DNA of 64,000 nucleotides, taken from assembly GCF_041008525.1 (NCBI RefSeq), contig NZ_JBFLUG010000028.1, positions 8,724 to 72,723 on the forward strand, read 5' to 3'. Origin of the DNA: Parafrankia sp041008525. Lineage in GTDB: Bacteria; Actinomycetota; Actinomycetes; Frankiales; Frankiaceae. The notes beneath the pieces were generated by a model, which did no database searches, was not told where the DNA came from, and worked only from the letters and a program-made list of their open reading frames with translations. This document shows positions 35,869-43,530 of the stretch, piece by piece (the first letter of the stretch is position 1; every line of letters starts with the position of its first letter). The position numbers and the translations under genes are program-made.

Positions 35869-37260
35869 GCGCGGCCGGCCACGGCGGCGCTTCTCCCTCC
35901 CGACCAGAATGTCGAGCCCGAGGTTGTCAGGCGGTGCCGCCTCGGTGCCGGGGGCCCGGCGTGGCGCCGCCGGGACGGGGCGGTAGCGGGTGAGCGCCGC
36001 GAGCGAGTACCCCGCGGCCGGGCCCGGCACCTGAGCCGGGACTGGCGGGACCGCCGGCGCCGTCGTGTGCGTCGGCAGCCGCGCCGCCGCCGGCAACGGC
36101 TCGCCGCTGCCGGCGGGGAAGCCGGACCGTCGACGCTGCGCCGCGCGGTAGGCCTGACGGCGCGCTATGGGAGCGGTGATCGGGTCGATCGGCGAGTTCG
36201 TCGACGGCTCCGAAGGACTGGCCGAACCGCCGGTGCCGGGCTGGCGGCGGCTGGCGGCTCTGGCAGCCTCCTGGGCTCCGGCCGCTTCCGCGGCCGCGGA
36301 AGCGGAAGCCCCGGTGGCGTCCGTGGTCCCGCCGGTCCCGCGGCGGCGGGACCGGTTCGGAGCCGGTGGCTCGCCCGCGGGACCGAACCAGTCGAAGGAC
36401 CTGCTCCGGCCGCGGAGAGCTGTGTTCTCCGCCTGGACGATGACCAGCAGCGCGGTCGCGAAGGCGGCCCTTGTCCGAGCCTCGTCCAACTGCCGTGACA
36501 GCTCGGCGACGTAAGCCGCGTCGACCGTGGGTTCGTCGGTCTCGGGGGCCGGCTGCCCGTCCGGGTCAACCGTGACGCCGAAGGCCTCGACATGCATCAG
36601 GCGCAGCTGTTCCAGCTGCTGGGGCAGCTCCGGGTCGGCGGCGGCGAAAAGGAGCTGGAGGTAGACCTCGATGACACGCCATTCGATCGCCTTCTCGCCA
36701 CGGAACTGCCGGCTCAGATCACGTGTTCGCGAGCGTTGGACCTTTGTGGGCTCACTCTTGCTCCACAGCTCTCGAGCCACCATTTCGTAACTGACCCGGT
36801 AGGGGTTGTTCAGCTCGTTTAAGCGAGTGAGCAGGACTTTCTGCGGACCATCACCGAGATCGGCGCGCGGCCCTTTGGGGCGGGCTCCCGCGAGGGTCAC
36901 CCACACACCGTCCGGGCGTGCACTGCCAGCCTGGCCGAAGGACGCGTTCGCGGCACGGCGTGGATCCTCTCTCTGCTTCGATCGTCCGCGTGCCCTCGGG
37001 GCGCCGGACGGCGGGACGGTGGCGCCAGTGCGGTCGCCGGCAGCCCCTTCTGATTGTTGCGCATGATACGTGGCGTGTGCCTGTGATGGGTCGACGCGTC
37101 GAATCTGGCCGGCAGGTTCGTTGTCGGGCGAACGATCGTGGCGGGTGAAGTGTGGTCCCTTCTGGTTCCCATCGGACTGGTTAGCCGCGGCCGGGTCGAT
37201 CTCGTTCGCGCGCCTTGACGAACGACTCCTGGCCGTGTCGCGCCGTACGCGTTCTCGCAT
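35866..37260 (-). CDS. Actinobacterial hypothetical protein with helical DNA-binding-like core
   Basis: 464 aa from ATG 37260, chosen because AAGGGG lies seven bases upstream (ATG 37266 is too close to it). The N-terminal 110 residues are basic, Arg/Ser/Gln-rich and disordered-looking. A folded segment at about 115-215 reads VWVTLAGARPKGPRADLGDG, VLLTRLNELNNPYRVSYEMVARELWSKSEPTK and AIEWRVIEVYLQLLFAAADP; it resembles the small helical HTH-like region at the start of Streptomyces and Frankia regulators. A helical segment follows (VAELSRQLDEARTRAAFATALLVIVQAENTAL, possible coiled coil), then a Pro/Ala/Arg-rich tail ending GREKRRRGRPR. Soluble. Family name unknown to me; regulation of transcription is a guess. 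Confidence 0.6.
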   Translation of the reverse strand: MRERVRRDTARSRSSRRANEIDPAAANQSDGNQKGPHFTRHDRSPDNEPAGQIRRVDPSQAHATYHAQQSEGAAGDRTGATVPPSGAPRARGRSKQREDPRRAANASFGQAGSARPDGVWVTLAGARPKGPRADLGDGPQKVLLTRLNELNNPYRVSYEMVARELWSKSEPTKVQRSRTRDLSRQFRGEKAIEWRVIEVYLQLLFAAADPELPQQLEQLRLMHVEAFGVTVDPDGQPAPETDEPTVDAAYVAELSRQLDEARTRAAFATALLVIVQAENTALRGRSRSFDWFGPAGEPPAPNRSRRRGTGGTTDATGASASAAAEAAGAQEAARAASRRQPGTGGSASPSEPSTNSPIDPITAPIARRQAYRAAQRRRSGFPAGSGEPLPAAARLPTHTTAPAVPPVPAQVPGPAAGYSLAALTRYRPVPAAPRRAPGTEAAPPDNLGLDILVGREKRRRGRPR

Positions 37261-37860
37261 CTGCATTCCCCTTTCCCTGGGTGCGAGCGGCGAGTGGGTA
37301 CCGGGTGGGTGCCGCAGGCCCAGAAAACTGGGTGCCGGGATGCGCGGCAAGCACGCACAACCGGATCAATCGGACATCTTCGCGCCGATCTTCATCGCTC
37401 AGGGGAGGCGGGGTCGTCGCAATTTCGTCTCAATCGCATGCTGATGCGCCAACTGGGACTTCAGGCTGTTCTGAGGGGGCTCAAGGGCCACCTGGGGGTC
37501 GCCGGGTGGCCGGAGCGGGGGCCGAACGGAGCTCGTCCTGTCGCAACCAGATCCAGGCCGGCCGGGGCATGTACCCGTCCCTGTCCCGGCCGCCCGGGGA
37601 CCAGACGCGGACTCGTCGCGGGCCGGTTGCGGACGAGTTCCCGGGCTGGCGTCCGAACGTCCGCGGCTGGTCCCCGGGACGGCTTCCCGGCCCCTCCTGA
37701 CGGGTTCCCGATCTGGATCGGTAGTTGATCGACATGCCGTTCCGTCGGACGACATGATCTGGTTTCGCTGGATCAGAAATCCAATTCTAGTTTCTGGATA
37801 CACCGCTCTTGAATCCGGGAGCACCCTTCTCCAGGCAGGGGGGAGGCGGGCTGTGGGGTA
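37261..37860. other. 600-bp intergenic region
   Basis: It lies between two leftward genes and holds the promoter of the hypothetical gene at 35866-37260. The 37740-37800 part is the most A/T-rich of the neighbourhood and contains CAGAAA (37775-37780) facing TTTCTG (37792-37797), a 6-bp stem with flanking GGAT/ATCC; it could be the end signal of the lipoprotein gene. No credible coding frame seen. Confidence 0.4.
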
Positions 37861-39051
37861 TCAGTCGACGAGCGCGTCGATAACGACCCGGCTGGCCTCC
37901 GCCGCGCCGAATGTCGGCGGCTGCGGCCGGCTCTCCGGGGTACCCAGGCGGACGACGACGGTTCCCGAGCCAGGATCGATCTGCACGATCTGATTTCCGA
38001 GCCCGATCGCCCAGAACATGTCATCCGGCGCACCGGGCACCAGGCGGCCCTGTCGGGTCGCCGGATCCGCCGCCGCGGAAATGTCGGAGGCGGCCAGCGG
38101 CTGCGCCAGGACACCCTCGTGGTTAAGCCACCACAGATATCCGTAGGCCGCGTTCATTTCCGTGGACGACGGCCCGGTCGCCGCGGTGACCCAGTCGCTC
38201 GAGACGATCTGGTCGCCGGCCCAGTCGCCGTCACGCAGCATCAGGTAGCCGAACCGGGCGAGGTCCCGGCAGGTCGACTGCAGGCCCATGAAGGCGAGGG
38301 TGTTGCCGGCGGCGTCGGTCGTCATGGTGCTGTCGTTCATGCCGATCGGCGCGAAGACCCGCTCGCGTGCGAAGTCGATGACTTCCTGGCCGGTGGAGCC
38401 GCGCAGGACCTCTTCCAGCGTCTGCACGGCCGAGTTGTTGTAGGCCCAGACCTCTCCGGGCCGCCTGTCCTGGGGGAGCCCGACGGCGAAGGCGGTCTTG
38501 TCCTCGGCCCTGATCAGCTCGTCGTAATCGATCCCGACGCTCCACCGCCGCCCCGAGTCATTGCTGACCAGGTCGCGAACGGTCACAGCCTCGGCCGGGG
38601 TGCCCTTCCACGGGGCGACCCAGGTGGACGCGGAGTCGTCCAGGCTCAGGTCACCATCGTCCTGGGCGATACCCACCAGGGTGGACGTCAGCGACTTCGT
38701 CACCGAGTAGACCGCGGCGGGGGTCTCGGCGGTGGCCCCGCGGAAGTACCACTCGCCGGCGATCTTCCCGTCGCGGGAGACCAGGAGGCACGTCGACTTT
38801 CCCTGCTCGGCGGTGGTGGCGATCTTCTCCAGCTCGGCCGGGTCGAAGCCGACCGACCGTGGGTCCACCGTCTCCCAGGTGTCACCGGGTACGGCGGACT
38901 GTGACAGGGCCCCGGCTGGCGGGGCGCCCGTCGGCGAGGGTGCGGCGGCGGGCTCGTCGGGCGCGGTCTCGCCGCCAGAACAGCCTGCAGCCAGAAGTAA
39001 GGCGCCTGCTGCCGAGGCAAGACAGAGGGCGAGCCGGGATGGTCGTCGCAT
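37861..39051 (-). CDS. Beta-lactamase-fold serine hydrolase lipoprotein
   Basis: 396 aa. Lipoprotein signal peptide RRPSRLALCLASAAGALLLAAGCSGG with lipobox LAAGC (Cys at about residue 24) and a Pro/Ala-rich linker. The class C/DD-peptidase-like domain has SxxK in AVYSVTKSLTSTLVG (nucleophile Ser), the YxN element in WAYNNSAVQTLEEVL, and a late GNQIVQIDPGSGTVVVRLG in the place of the third motif (HxG/KTG equivalent altered). It is anchored outside the cytoplasmic membrane. Substrate could be peptidoglycan peptides, a beta-lactam or an ester; the family is broad. Isolated gene. Confidence 0.9.
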   Translation of the reverse strand: MRRPSRLALCLASAAGALLLAAGCSGGETAPDEPAAAPSPTGAPPAGALSQSAVPGDTWETVDPRSVGFDPAELEKIATTAEQGKSTCLLVSRDGKIAGEWYFRGATAETPAAVYSVTKSLTSTLVGIAQDDGDLSLDDSASTWVAPWKGTPAEAVTVRDLVSNDSGRRWSVGIDYDELIRAEDKTAFAVGLPQDRRPGEVWAYNNSAVQTLEEVLRGSTGQEVIDFARERVFAPIGMNDSTMTTDAAGNTLAFMGLQSTCRDLARFGYLMLRDGDWAGDQIVSSDWVTAATGPSSTEMNAAYGYLWWLNHEGVLAQPLAASDISAAADPATRQGRLVPGAPDDMFWAIGLGNQIVQIDPGSGTVVVRLGTPESRPQPPTFGAAEASRVVIDALVD

Positions 39052-39160
39052 CGGGAACCTCGTTAGGGCCGGAGCTACGGAAACGAGGTGTGACCGTATC
39101 CGTACTCATCCGGCCCGGAAAACCAAAAGCCGCAAGGCGGGCCCTGGGTGCCCTGGTTGG

Positions 39161-40306
39161 TCAGGACCTGGCGAGGTGGCGGCTGATGACGAGGCGCTGG
39201 ATCTGGTTGGTGCCCTCGAAGATCTGCATGACCTTCGCCTCACGCATGTACCGCTCGACCGGGAAATCCTTTGTGTAGCCGGCACCACCGAGGACCTGGA
39301 CGGCATCCTCGGTCACCTTCATCGCCGCGTCCGTCGCGACGAGCTTGGCGATCGACGCGGCGCGCCCGTAGGGCAGGCCGGCGTCGCGGCGCCGGGCGGC
39401 GGCGAGGGTGGTGGCACGCGCCGACTCGACGGCCGCGGCCATGTCGGCGAGCAGGAACCCGAGGCCCTGGTGATCGATGATCGACTTGCCGAACGCCTGC
39501 CGTTCCTTCGCGTAGGCGACCGCGTCGTCGAGAGCCCGCTGGGCGAGCCCGACCGCGGTGGCGGCGATGCCGAGCCGCCCGGAGTCGAGCGCCGAGAGCG
39601 CGATCGACAGCCCCTGCCCGCGCTCGCCGACCAGCCGCGACGCCGGCACCGGCGTGTCGTCAAAGCTGATCTGGGTGGTGGGAGAGGCGGTCAGACCCAT
39701 CTTCTTCTCCGGCGGGTGGAACCGGATGGCGGGGTTGTCCGCGTCGACGAGGAAACAGGAGATACCACCACGGGTGTCCTGGGACGTCCGCGCGAACACG
39801 GTGTAGAAGTCGGCGGCCCCGCCATGGGTGACCCAGGCCTTCGTGCCGTTGAGCACGTAGCCGCTGTCGGTGGGGGTCGCCGTCACCCGCATCGCCGCCG
39901 GGTCCGAGCCCGCGTGCGCCTCGGAGAGGCAGTAGGCACCCAGCAGGTCGCCGGACAGCAGCCGGGGCAGCAGTTCCTCCTGCTGCGCCGGGGTGCCGAA
40001 GGTCGCCAACGGGTAGCAGGACAGCGCGTGGACGCTGACGCCGACCGCCACGGCCGACCACCGGTACGAGATCTCCTCCAGGACCTGGAGGTACACCTCG
40101 TAGGGCTGCTCACCGCCGCCGAAGCGCTCCGGGTAGGGCAGGCTCAGCAGACCGGCCTGGCCGAGCACCGCGAACTCCTTGCGCGGGAACCGGCTCTCGG
40201 CCTCGTACTCGACCACGATGGGCGCCAGCTCGCGGTCGCAGATCGTCGCGGCGAGCTCGACCAGCTCCTTCGCCTCCGATGACGGGAGCTGGCGTTCGGC
40301 GGGCAT
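39161..40306 (-). CDS. Acyl-CoA dehydrogenase
   Basis: 381 aa, normal length. GGAGG lies five bases before ATG 40306. Signatures: YCLSEAHAGSDPAAMRV and YVLNGTKAWVTHGGAADFYTVFART (FAD and substrate binding), ALDSGRLGIAATAVGLAQRALDDAVAYAKERQAFGKSI, and the C-terminal VQVLGGAGYTKDFPVERYMREAKVMQIFEGTNQIQRLVI. The catalytic base is the Glu in FEGTNQIQ, as in short-chain and butyryl-CoA types. FAD-dependent alpha,beta-dehydrogenation of acyl-CoA in fatty-acid or branched-chain degradation. No electron-transfer genes adjacent. Confidence 0.95.
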   Translation of the reverse strand: MPAERQLPSSEAKELVELAATICDRELAPIVVEYEAESRFPRKEFAVLGQAGLLSLPYPERFGGGEQPYEVYLQVLEEISYRWSAVAVGVSVHALSCYPLATFGTPAQQEELLPRLLSGDLLGAYCLSEAHAGSDPAAMRVTATPTDSGYVLNGTKAWVTHGGAADFYTVFARTSQDTRGGISCFLVDADNPAIRFHPPEKKMGLTASPTTQISFDDTPVPASRLVGERGQGLSIALSALDSGRLGIAATAVGLAQRALDDAVAYAKERQAFGKSIIDHQGLGFLLADMAAAVESARATTLAAARRRDAGLPYGRAASIAKLVATDAAMKVTEDAVQVLGGAGYTKDFPVERYMREAKVMQIFEGTNQIQRLVISRHLARS

Positions 40307-40481
40307 CGTGACCTCCGGTGCGTCGGCGGCGACCGCCGCGGACCCCGGCGCGTACCGGAGATCCGCGGCGATCCGGCGTCCATGTCGGAACGTGGGACCG
40401 CAGTAGTTTTGTACCGCGATTCGGCGGCCCGTGACGGGCCCGCCGGAACCGGCGCCAGGACGCGTGGGGCCGTTCTGTGGA

Positions 40482-40628
40482 TCAGCAGTCCCTGCGGAGG
40501 GTGTTGCCGGGCGGGTAGGGGCACGGTTCGCCGGGCTGGCAGCCGGCAGCGGTGGTGAGCAGGCCCAGCGCCGCGGTGGCGACGATCGTCACCGCGATAC
40601 GGCGGACCGGGCGGGTGGAACGGTTCAT
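40482..40628 (-). CDS. Tiny predicted lipoprotein (48 aa)
   Basis: 48 codons from ATG 40628, with AAGGGA nine bases upstream, to TGA 40482. The sequence begins MNRSTRPVRRIAVTIVATAA and continues LGLLTTAAGCQPGEPCPYPP to NTLRRDC: a basic n-region, a hydrophobic core and a lipobox (TAAGC, Cys30). Only 18 residues remain after the lipidated Cys, including two more cysteines that could be disulfide-bonded outside the cell. It lies between two leftward-rightward genes with no obvious operon. Support is the good ribosome site together with a textbook lipoprotein signal; function unknown. Confidence 0.6.
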   Translation of the reverse strand: MNRSTRPVRRIAVTIVATAALGLLTTAAGCQPGEPCPYPPGNTLRRDC

Positions 40629-41032
40629 GGCGGTGTCCCTTCAGGCCCTCCCCGATCCGGTCCTCCCTACCGTCTCCCGGATGCGGAAGGCGCGCGGGCG
40701 CGCGATGCCACGGTGTGCCCTCTCGTCTCCGTGCGTCCTGCGTCGCTGTCCCGCGCGGGATTGTGATGGTCTGCCGATGTTCTCCGGTTGTTGGTGTGTA
40801 TCCGAGATACTGAGATGCGGGTAGGTCGCCGGAAGCCGGACAGTCGGGCCAGGTGCTCGCGGGTTCGTCCGAAGGTGGCGGAACCGGCCTCCGTCGTGGG
40901 CCGTCCTGAAGGACGATGCGAGGGTGCGTCCCTGCAACCGGGGGCGCACGGTCCGCGATGACCTGGGGTCGCGGGCCGTGGGGGGATCAGGCGGGGCAGG
41001 ACGGACTGGGGGCCGTCGAGGGAGGAAGGTCG
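40629..41032. other. 404-bp divergent intergenic region
   Basis: It separates the tiny lipoprotein gene (leftward) and the membrane protein gene (rightward). The part 40750-40820 (gatgttctccggttgttggtgtgtatccgagatactgagatg) is A/T-richer and may hold both promoters; TATCCGAGATA near 40799 is an imperfect palindrome. Nothing else recognised. Confidence 0.4.
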
Positions 41033-41500
41033 ATGGTCAACATGAACCCGGGTGACCGTGGTTGGCAGGGAGAGCGGTTCGCCCAGGCCCGCCGGTTCGC
41101 CGGCCAGGCGAGGCAGGACCGCACGACCGGTTGGTACATCCCGCTGGTGATCACCGTGATCGGGGCCGGTGCCTCGTTCGACGCGTTCGGGCGCGGGTTC
41201 GGCTTCCTGTACGGGTGGGGTCTGGCGATCGCGTTCGTCGTGCTGACGTGGTCCACGATCCGGGTGATCCCGGCGATGCTCGACGATCTCAACGTGCGGC
41301 GGGAAAGCTGGCCGCGCAAGTTCAGCACGATGCTCAACGCCCCGGTGCGCAGCCGCGGGATCTTTCTGCTCGCCGCCGCGCTGCCGGTCTTCGTCGCGCT
41401 GCTGAAGACGGTGGGCTTCTACATCATCGGCGGCCTGCTGATCGTCGGTGTGGTGCTGGCCGTGGCCATGGCGGTCTCCTGGGTGCTCGAGCGCCGCTGA
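41033..41500 (+). CDS. Small integral membrane protein
   Basis: 155 aa from ATG 41033 with GGAGGAAGG upstream. Hydrophobic segments: WYIPLVITVIGAGASF, FLYGWGLAIAFVVLTW, IFLLAAALPVFVALLKTVGFYIIGGLLIVGVVLAVAMAVSWVL (two helices). The N-terminal 35 residues are polar and basic, probably cytoplasmic; loop VIPAMLDDLNVRRESWPRKFS is basic. No family recognised. It is 293 bp upstream of the ABC exporter genes on the same strand; a short CCGCCCAT repeat lies between. Confidence 0.65.
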   Translation: MVNMNPGDRGWQGERFAQARRFAGQARQDRTTGWYIPLVITVIGAGASFDAFGRGFGFLYGWGLAIAFVVLTWSTIRVIPAMLDDLNVRRESWPRKFSTMLNAPVRSRGIFLLAAALPVFVALLKTVGFYIIGGLLIVGVVLAVAMAVSWVLERR

Positions 41501-41646
41501 GCCCCGTGGCCGCGGCGCGGTTGCGCCGGCGACCATGGCGCGTTGACGCATTCCGGCCCCGTGTTCCCGTGCCGTGTCTCCTCGGAGGCCTGGGCGCGGG
41601 GACCGGGGCCGGTCTGGTCCTGCTCCTATCCGTGTTCTGCTCGTAT

Positions 41647-41670
41647 CCGCCCATCCGCCCATCCGCCCAT
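41647..41670 (+). repeat. Octamer repeat CCGCCCAT x3
   Basis: Three exact tandem copies of CCGCCCAT (41647-41670), then a partial CCGCC. It lies in the 293-bp gap upstream of the ABC exporter operon. Confidence 0.9.
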
Positions 41671-41750
41671 CCGCCAGGCGCACCCGAGCGGCGGATTCAG
41701 TCGTACTCTCCGTATCGGCCTGCCGCAGTCCGGGACGACCCGGCGACCCG

Positions 41751-41771
41751 ATGACCGATGACCGATGACCG
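41751..41771 (+). repeat. Heptamer repeat ATGACCG x3 at the start of the ABC gene
   Basis: Three exact copies of ATGACCG. Each copy brings an ATG, one in each reading frame; only the middle (41758) is in frame with the ABC transporter, adding 12 residues before the better-supported ATG 41794. Confidence 0.95.
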
Positions 41772-41793
41772 ACGGCCCGCCGACGGAGATCAC

Positions 41794-43530
41794 ATGCTTG
41801 TCAGACTGCTGAGGAGCCATCTCGCGCCCTATACCAGGGCGGTCTCGCTGCTGGTGGCGCTGCAGTTCACCGCGACGCTGGGCATGCTCTACCTGCCGAC
41901 GCTGAACGCCGACATCATCGACAACGGGGTCGTGCCCGGCGACACGGGCTACATCGTCCGCCTCGGCGGGGTGATGCTCGCGGTCACGCTCCTGCAGGCG
42001 GCCTGCTCGGCCGGCGCGGTGTTCTTCGGCGCGCGCACCGCGATGGGGGTCGGGCGAGACATCCGTGCCTCCGTGTTCGCGCGGGTGCAGTCCTTCTCCG
42101 CCCGGGAGATCGGCCGGTTCGGCTCGCCGTCGCTCGTCACCCGGGCGACGAACGACGTCCAGCAGGTCCAGATGATGCTGCTGATGTCGTTCACGATGAT
42201 GATCTCGGCGCCGATCATGTGCCTGGGTGGCATCGCGCTGGCGGTGCACCAGGATGCGACGCTCTCCCTGCTCCTTGTCGGGATCGTCCCGGTCCTGGCC
42301 GGGATGATCGTGTTGATCATCCGGCGGATGCAGCCGCTGGGCCGCGGTATGCAGGAGCGCCTCGACGAGGTCAACCGCATCCTGCGCGAGCAGATCAGTG
42401 GCCTGCGCGTGATCCGGGCCTTTGTGCGGGACGGCCACGAGAAGCGCCGGTTCGTCACGGCGAACGCCGACCTCACCGACATCTCACTGCGGATGGGGCG
42501 CCTGATGGCGCTGCTGTTCCCGCTGGTGCTGACGGTGGTCAACATCTCCAGCATCGCTGTCATCTGGTTCGGTGCCTACCGCATCGACAGCGGTGGCATG
42601 GAGATCGGGGCGCTGACCGCCTTCCTCAGCTACCTGATGCAGATCCTGATGTCGCTGATGATGGCCACCTTCATGTTCGCGGTGATCCCGCGGGCCGAGG
42701 TGTGCGCGGAGCGCATCCAGGAGGTGCTGTCGACGGAGTCCACGCTGCGCCCGCCCGCCGAGCCGGTGCGGACGCTGGCCCGGCGCGGTGAGCTGGAGCT
42801 GCGCGACGTCGGCTTCCGCTACCCGGGCGCGGAGGAACCGGTGCTGCGCGAGATCAGCCTGCGGGTCGCACCGGGGCAGACCGTGGCGGTCATCGGCAGC
42901 ACCGGCAGCGGCAAGTCCACCCTGCTCGGCCTCGTCCCCCGGCTGTCGGACGTCTCCGAGGGCTCGGTGCTGATCGACGGCGTGGACGTCCGCGGCCTCG
43001 ACCCGAAGCTGCTCGCCGAGACAGTCGCTCTCGTGCCGCAGAAGCCGTACCTGTTCACCGGGACGATCGCGTCGAACCTGCGCTACGGCAACCCGGAGGC
43101 GACCGACGACGAACTCTGGTGGGCGCTCGACATCGCGCAGGCCCGGGAGTTCGTGACGGCCATGCCGGACGGCCTGGACACCCCGGTCTCCCAGGGCGGC
43201 ACGAATGTCTCCGGGGGCCAGCGCCAGCGCCTCGCGATCGCGCGGGCGCTGGTCCGGCGCCCGGAGATCTACCTGTTCGACGACTCCTTCTCGGCGCTCG
43301 ACTACGCCACCGACGCCCGGCTGCGGGCCGCGCTGGCCCGCGACACCGCGGCGGCGACCAAGGTCATCGTCGCTCAGCGGGTGGCGACGATCCGCGACGC
43401 CGACCAGATCATCGTCCTGGACGAGGGCCGGATCGTCGGTGCCGGTACTCACCAGGAGCTCCTGGCGGAGAACGCGACCTACCGTGAGATCGTCTTCTCA
43501 CAGCTCACCGAGGAGGAGGCAGCGGCATGA
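41794..43530 (+). CDS. ABC exporter half-transporter with degenerate ATP site
   Basis: 578 aa; ATG 41794 is preceded by GGAG at six bases. Membrane domain of six helices (residues ~15-300: SLLVALQFTATLGMLYLP, VMLAVTLLQAACSAGAVFF, LLLVGIVPVLAGMIVLII and others). The ATPase domain has Walker A GSTGSGKST, Q-loop LVPQKPYLF, signature NVSGGQRQRL and Walker B EIYLFDDSFSALD. In the last, the catalytic Glu is Asp (FDDS), and the H-loop His is replaced (VAQRVATI: Gln-Arg). This is the inactive-site subunit of a heterodimeric exporter, as known from TM287/288 and BmrCD. The partner follows with a 4-bp overlap. Multidrug or lipid export is likely. Confidence 0.93.
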   Translation: MLVRLLRSHLAPYTRAVSLLVALQFTATLGMLYLPTLNADIIDNGVVPGDTGYIVRLGGVMLAVTLLQAACSAGAVFFGARTAMGVGRDIRASVFARVQSFSAREIGRFGSPSLVTRATNDVQQVQMMLLMSFTMMISAPIMCLGGIALAVHQDATLSLLLVGIVPVLAGMIVLIIRRMQPLGRGMQERLDEVNRILREQISGLRVIRAFVRDGHEKRRFVTANADLTDISLRMGRLMALLFPLVLTVVNISSIAVIWFGAYRIDSGGMEIGALTAFLSYLMQILMSLMMATFMFAVIPRAEVCAERIQEVLSTESTLRPPAEPVRTLARRGELELRDVGFRYPGAEEPVLREISLRVAPGQTVAVIGSTGSGKSTLLGLVPRLSDVSEGSVLIDGVDVRGLDPKLLAETVALVPQKPYLFTGTIASNLRYGNPEATDDELWWALDIAQAREFVTAMPDGLDTPVSQGGTNVSGGQRQRLAIARALVRRPEIYLFDDSFSALDYATDARLRAALARDTAAATKVIVAQRVATIRDADQIIVLDEGRIVGAGTHQELLAENATYREIVFSQLTEEEAAA

